From positions 1-64,000 of the forward strand of contig MEQL01000054.1 of assembly GCA_001770205.1 (NCBI GenBank): 64,000 nucleotides of DNA, given 5' to 3'. Below are positions 61,376-64,000 of this stretch, in pieces (within the stretch, counting starts at the first letter, position 1; each line of letters opens with the position of its first letter). The translations under genes were made by a program, and so were the position numbers. The notes below the pieces were generated by a model. The model was not told the origin of the DNA and made no database searches. It was given only the letters and a program-made list of their open reading frames with translations. This DNA is from Bdellovibrionales bacterium RIFOXYD12_FULL_39_22. Lineage in GTDB: Bacteria > Bdellovibrionota > Bacteriovoracia > Bacteriovoracales > Bacteriovoracaceae.

Positions 61376-62665
61376 ATGAGTGGCAAAAAGGCCAAAATCG
61401 AATTAGAGGGAAAAACTTACGAACTACCAACTTTTGAAGGATCTGAGGGCGAAAAGGCCGTTGACATCAGCTCCTTGCGCAACCAGTCCGGTTACATCAC
61501 CTATGATAATGGCTACGGAAATACTGGCTCTACCAAAAGTTCAATCACTTTTCTAGATGGAGAGAAAGGAATATTGCGCTATCGCGGATATAATATTGAT
61601 GAGCTTTGTGAGAAAGCATCTTTTCTAGAAGTGGCCTATCTACTTATCAATAAAGCTCTGCCAACAAAAACCCAACTGGATGCTTTTGAAAAAAATATTA
61701 AAGAGCACACCATGATCAACGAAGACTACAAGCACTATTTCGATGTATGGCCACGCTCCGCTCACCCCATGGGCATTTTGGCCTCGGCCATCAGCGGACT
61801 TGCCGCATTTTATGATGACTGCCTCAACCCCAATGACCAAAAACAAGCACATATCGCAACCATCCGCCTATTAGCAAAAATGCCGACCTTTGCCGCCTAT
61901 GCTTATAAAAAATCCATGGGCCAGCCTTTTATCTATCCTAAAAATAAATTAGGCTACTGCGGAAACTTTTTAAACATGATGTACTCCTGCCCAACTGACG
62001 AATATAAAGTTGATCCCGATATGGAACGGGCCTTAAATCAACTACTAATTATCCACGCAGACCATGAACAAAACTGTTCCACCTCTGCCGTTAAAGTCAT
62101 TGGAAGCAGCCAAGCAAATCTTTTTGCCGCTGTTGCCGGAGGAATCAATGCACTGTGGGGGCCACTACATGGCGGTGCCAATCAAGCGGTGCTAGAGATG
62201 CTTGAAGAAATTCATGTTAATGGAGGCGACGTAACAAAATATGTGGCCCGTGCTAAGGATAAAAATGACTCTTTTAAATTGATGGGCTTTGGCCATCGGG
62301 TTTACAAAAACTTTGATCCTCGGGCCACCATCATCAAACGCTCTTGCGATATCATCTTAAACAAGATGGGAATCCATGATCCACTTCTAGATATTGCTAA
62401 AAAACTCGAAGAGATCGCACTTAAAGATAGCTACTTCATTGAGAAGAAACTATATCCAAATGTTGATTTCTATTCCGGTATTATCTATAAGGCCATGGGC
62501 TTTCCAGTTAATATGTTCACAGTTTTATTCTCACTAGGAAGACTACCTGGTTGGATTGCTCAGTGGAAAGAGATGATTGAAGATCCTGAAAGTAAAATAG
62601 CACGGCCTCGTCAAATTTATACTGGTGAAAAACAGCGAAATATTGTTCCCATCATGGAGCGATAA
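61376..62665 (+). CDS. gltA: Citrate synthase
   Basis: 429 residues, the usual type II length. Catalytic residues are visible: His in IHADHEQNCSTSAVK (about 227-241), His in LWGPLHGGANQAV (about 260-272) and Asp in NVDFYSGIIYKAMG (about 361-374). The N-terminal GYITYDNGYGNTGSTKSSIT is typical. It condenses acetyl-CoA and oxaloacetate. AAGGAG lies before ATG 61376. It is adjacent to icd, and convergent with the lipA-lipB pair whose products modify the dehydrogenase complexes feeding this cycle. Confidence 0.96.
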   Translation: MSGKKAKIELEGKTYELPTFEGSEGEKAVDISSLRNQSGYITYDNGYGNTGSTKSSITFLDGEKGILRYRGYNIDELCEKASFLEVAYLLINKALPTKTQLDAFEKNIKEHTMINEDYKHYFDVWPRSAHPMGILASAISGLAAFYDDCLNPNDQKQAHIATIRLLAKMPTFAAYAYKKSMGQPFIYPKNKLGYCGNFLNMMYSCPTDEYKVDPDMERALNQLLIIHADHEQNCSTSAVKVIGSSQANLFAAVAGGINALWGPLHGGANQAVLEMLEEIHVNGGDVTKYVARAKDKNDSFKLMGFGHRVYKNFDPRATIIKRSCDIILNKMGIHDPLLDIAKKLEEIALKDSYFIEKKLYPNVDFYSGIIYKAMGFPVNMFTVLFSLGRLPGWIAQWKEMIEDPESKIARPRQIYTGEKQRNIVPIMER

Positions 62666-62668
62666 CTT

Positions 62669-63421
62669 TTAGCTTATCCTTTCTCTAATCTGGGCGATAA
62701 TTTCATCGCCCAGAATGGGGATAAGCTTTTCCTTATTTGAACTAAAGGCCACCAAATTTCCAAAACTTTCCTCTACCGTTGAATAGCGATCTACTCCTAA
62801 TCCACAGGGATTTATCTTGGCAAGTTCAGCAAAAATAGTGTTATCAAATAAAACATTCAAGGCCAATCCATGATAAGTTACGAAGTGTTCCAGAGCAAAT
62901 CCGATTGAAGCTAATTTTTTATCCTTATGCCAAATTCCCAAAAGTGGCCTATCGTGAGACAGCGGGCCGCCCCCGCGCTTAAACAACACCTCTTCAACTA
63001 TTTGCGCCAAAAAATTAATTAAACTTTTTACACTAAACTCTCCATGGCCTAAATTGACAATCGGATAAATTATAAGCTGTCCTGGATAGTGAAAGGTTAT
63101 ACCTCCTCCTCGTTTAATTTGATGAGTAGGATAACAAAGCTTGCTGGCCTGCGCCCAGTCAAAATCAATCAATCCTGCCTGCTGCACCTCTTTGCCTTTC
63201 TGTAATCCTCTTCCCATGGTAAAGCAGTGCGGATGACTGCAGAGAATAAAGATCTTGATCTCTCTATTGATTCTTACCAACTGCACCATCTCCAATTGAA
63301 AGGCCAAGGCCTGTTGGTAGTCCCAGCTCCATTTAATAATAAAAAAAGTATCGTTTCCTTCAATTATCTGGCAGTGGTAAGTATCGGCCAATTTCAAAAT
63401 AAATTTTTTACTTGCTTCCAT
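62669..63421 (-). CDS. lipB: Octanoyl-[ACP]:protein N-octanoyltransferase
   Basis: 250 residues. Family landmarks: QIKRGGGITFHYPGQLIIYP (substrate tunnel), the catalytic Lys in KDKKLASIGFAL with FVTYHGLALNV, and the catalytic Cys in INPCGLG. It moves octanoate from acyl-carrier protein to lipoyl domains. It overlaps lipA by 14 bp and is therefore translationally coupled. Its stop lies 3 bp from the gltA stop on the other strand. Confidence 0.94.
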   Translation of the reverse strand: MEASKKFILKLADTYHCQIIEGNDTFFIIKWSWDYQQALAFQLEMVQLVRINREIKIFILCSHPHCFTMGRGLQKGKEVQQAGLIDFDWAQASKLCYPTHQIKRGGGITFHYPGQLIIYPIVNLGHGEFSVKSLINFLAQIVEEVLFKRGGGPLSHDRPLLGIWHKDKKLASIGFALEHFVTYHGLALNVLFDNTIFAELAKINPCGLGVDRYSTVEESFGNLVAFSSNKEKLIPILGDEIIAQIRERIS

Positions 63422-64000
63422 TTTTTACTGCTAATGCATCGACATATTCGTGGGCCCGATAAGAACTTCTTACCATGGGCCCCGCGGCCACAAAAGAAAA
63501 CCCTAAATCATAAGCGGCCCTTTCTAGACGAGCAAACTCCTCCGGCGTGTAATATTTGGCCACAGATAAATGGGAACGTGATGGCCTTAAATATTGCCCT
63601 AACGTCACAATATCTACTCCCACATTGGCCAAATCTTGCATGGCCACAACAATCTCCTCAAAACTCTCCCCCAACCCGGCCATAAGGGAGGATTTGGTAG
63701 CAATATGTGGATAGTTACTTTTAAAAAATTTTAAGACAGAAAGCGAGAGATCATAATTGGCCCGCCGATCGCGTACTCGGGTAGTCTGAGAGCGAACTGT
63801 TTCTAGGTTGTGGGCAATCACAAAGGGTTGACTTCGGCCCAAGATATGTAAAGAGCTCTCTTCGCCCTTAAAGTCCGGGATTAGCACTTCCACCAAAAGT
63901 TTGTCATCCGACTCTTTCAAGGCCTGCACCACTTTAGCAAAATGCGCCGCCCCACCATCTTGTAAATCATCACGATCTACGCTGGTAACTACAATGTATC
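63408..64000 (-). CDS. lipA: Lipoyl synthase, partial (5' end beyond the window)
   Basis: The frame is open from the stop at 63408 to the window edge; the N-terminal part with the CxxxCxxxxxC and CxxxCxxC iron-sulfur motifs lies outside. What is seen matches LipA: VVTSVDRDDLQDGGA, PDFKGEESSL, VIAHNLETV, TKSSLMAGLGES.EE, TLGQYLRPS..HL, and FVAAGPMVRSSY. A radical-SAM enzyme, it inserts two sulfurs into protein-bound octanoate. It shares an operon with lipB. Confidence 0.94.
   Translation of the reverse strand, partial: YIVVTSVDRDDLQDGGAAHFAKVVQALKESDDKLLVEVLIPDFKGEESSLHILGRSQPFVIAHNLETVRSQTTRVRDRRANYDLSLSVLKFFKSNYPHIATKSSLMAGLGESFEEIVVAMQDLANVGVDIVTLGQYLRPSRSHLSVAKYYTPEEFARLERAAYDLGFSFVAAGPMVRSSYRAHEYVDALAVKNGSK

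Noticed and set aside
1-64000. CRISPR arrays, rRNA or tRNA genes
   Set aside because: No regularly spaced short repeat array and no cloverleaf or rRNA signature was recognised on either strand; the only repeats are the two pair families and short tandem units described.

Overview
The window is about 64 kb of AT-rich chromosome from a Gram-negative bacterium. The Gram-negative reading rests on lipoprotein signal peptides, outer-membrane beta-barrel proteins and an FadL/PorV-like protein. The mix of many secreted lipoproteins, PilZ, CHASE2-cyclase, SNF2/SWIM, multihaem CXXCH proteins and compact overlapping operons suggests a deltaproteobacterial or Bdellovibrionota-like lineage. That placement is inference; no rRNA or tRNA gene was recognised to anchor it. 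The tetranucleotide GGCC is far commoner than base composition would predict in the core genes and thinner in several accessory blocks.

Layout. 0-2.5 kb: a 5'-truncated Vps62-like gene, a CofE-like ligase and a TetR regulator. 2.6-16.1 kb: a surface-protein region with a parallel beta-helix protein, a VWA lipoprotein, a GLUG lipoprotein, a NifX-like/DUF134 pair with a palindromic operator, a 1960-residue lipoprotein (cadherin-like repeats, FN3-like and formylglycine-enzyme-like domains) and a decayed beta-helix gene directly behind it. 16.1-18.7 kb: a HAMP membrane protein, then an overlapping GNAT / DUF2156 / Nudix operon. 18.7-24.8 kb: an accessory segment with a cytochrome remnant, a transposase remnant, two families of ~105-bp direct repeats each flanking a pair of secreted-protein genes, a HigBA-type toxin-antitoxin pair and a 13-haem-motif protein. 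24.8-31.7 kb: a membrane sulfatase-like enzyme and its small neighbour, a trypsin-like protease, an internally deleted MFS gene and two large secreted or lipoprotein hypotheticals.

31.7-40.3 kb: the most unusual block. A four-gene operon encodes an ECF-type sigma factor, a membrane anti-sigma factor and two paralogous periplasmic proteins built only of secretin N0/N1-type domains. It is followed by an unknown protein, a SNF2 helicase and a SWIM zinc-finger protein with a histone-H1-like tail. The block is bracketed by a decayed 5' fragment (31.7 kb) of the phasin-like gene at 40.0-40.3 kb, both in the same orientation. 39.3-46.6 kb: a minus-strand operon of PilZ, Coq10/START, phasin-like and YggS genes, then pgsA, an AAA/DUF4143 ATPase with tandem palindromic operators, HrpB helicase and a ferritin-like protein. 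46.8-54.5 kb: cupin, OMP, zinc-ribbon, PQQ-propeller and Cys-repeat proteins, purine salvage (hpt-guaC), and SH3 / M48 protease / outer-membrane protein. 54.5-59.8 kb: signalling (CHASE2 adenylate cyclase, zinc-ribbon protein, histidine kinase plus single-domain receiver, TPR protein). 60-64 kb: central metabolism, with icd and gltA (TCA entry) on the plus strand and lipA-lipB (lipoylation of the 2-oxoacid dehydrogenases feeding that cycle) on the minus strand; lipA runs off the window end.

Limits: every call is from reading sequence only. Family names come from recognised motifs, and no alignment or database search was run.
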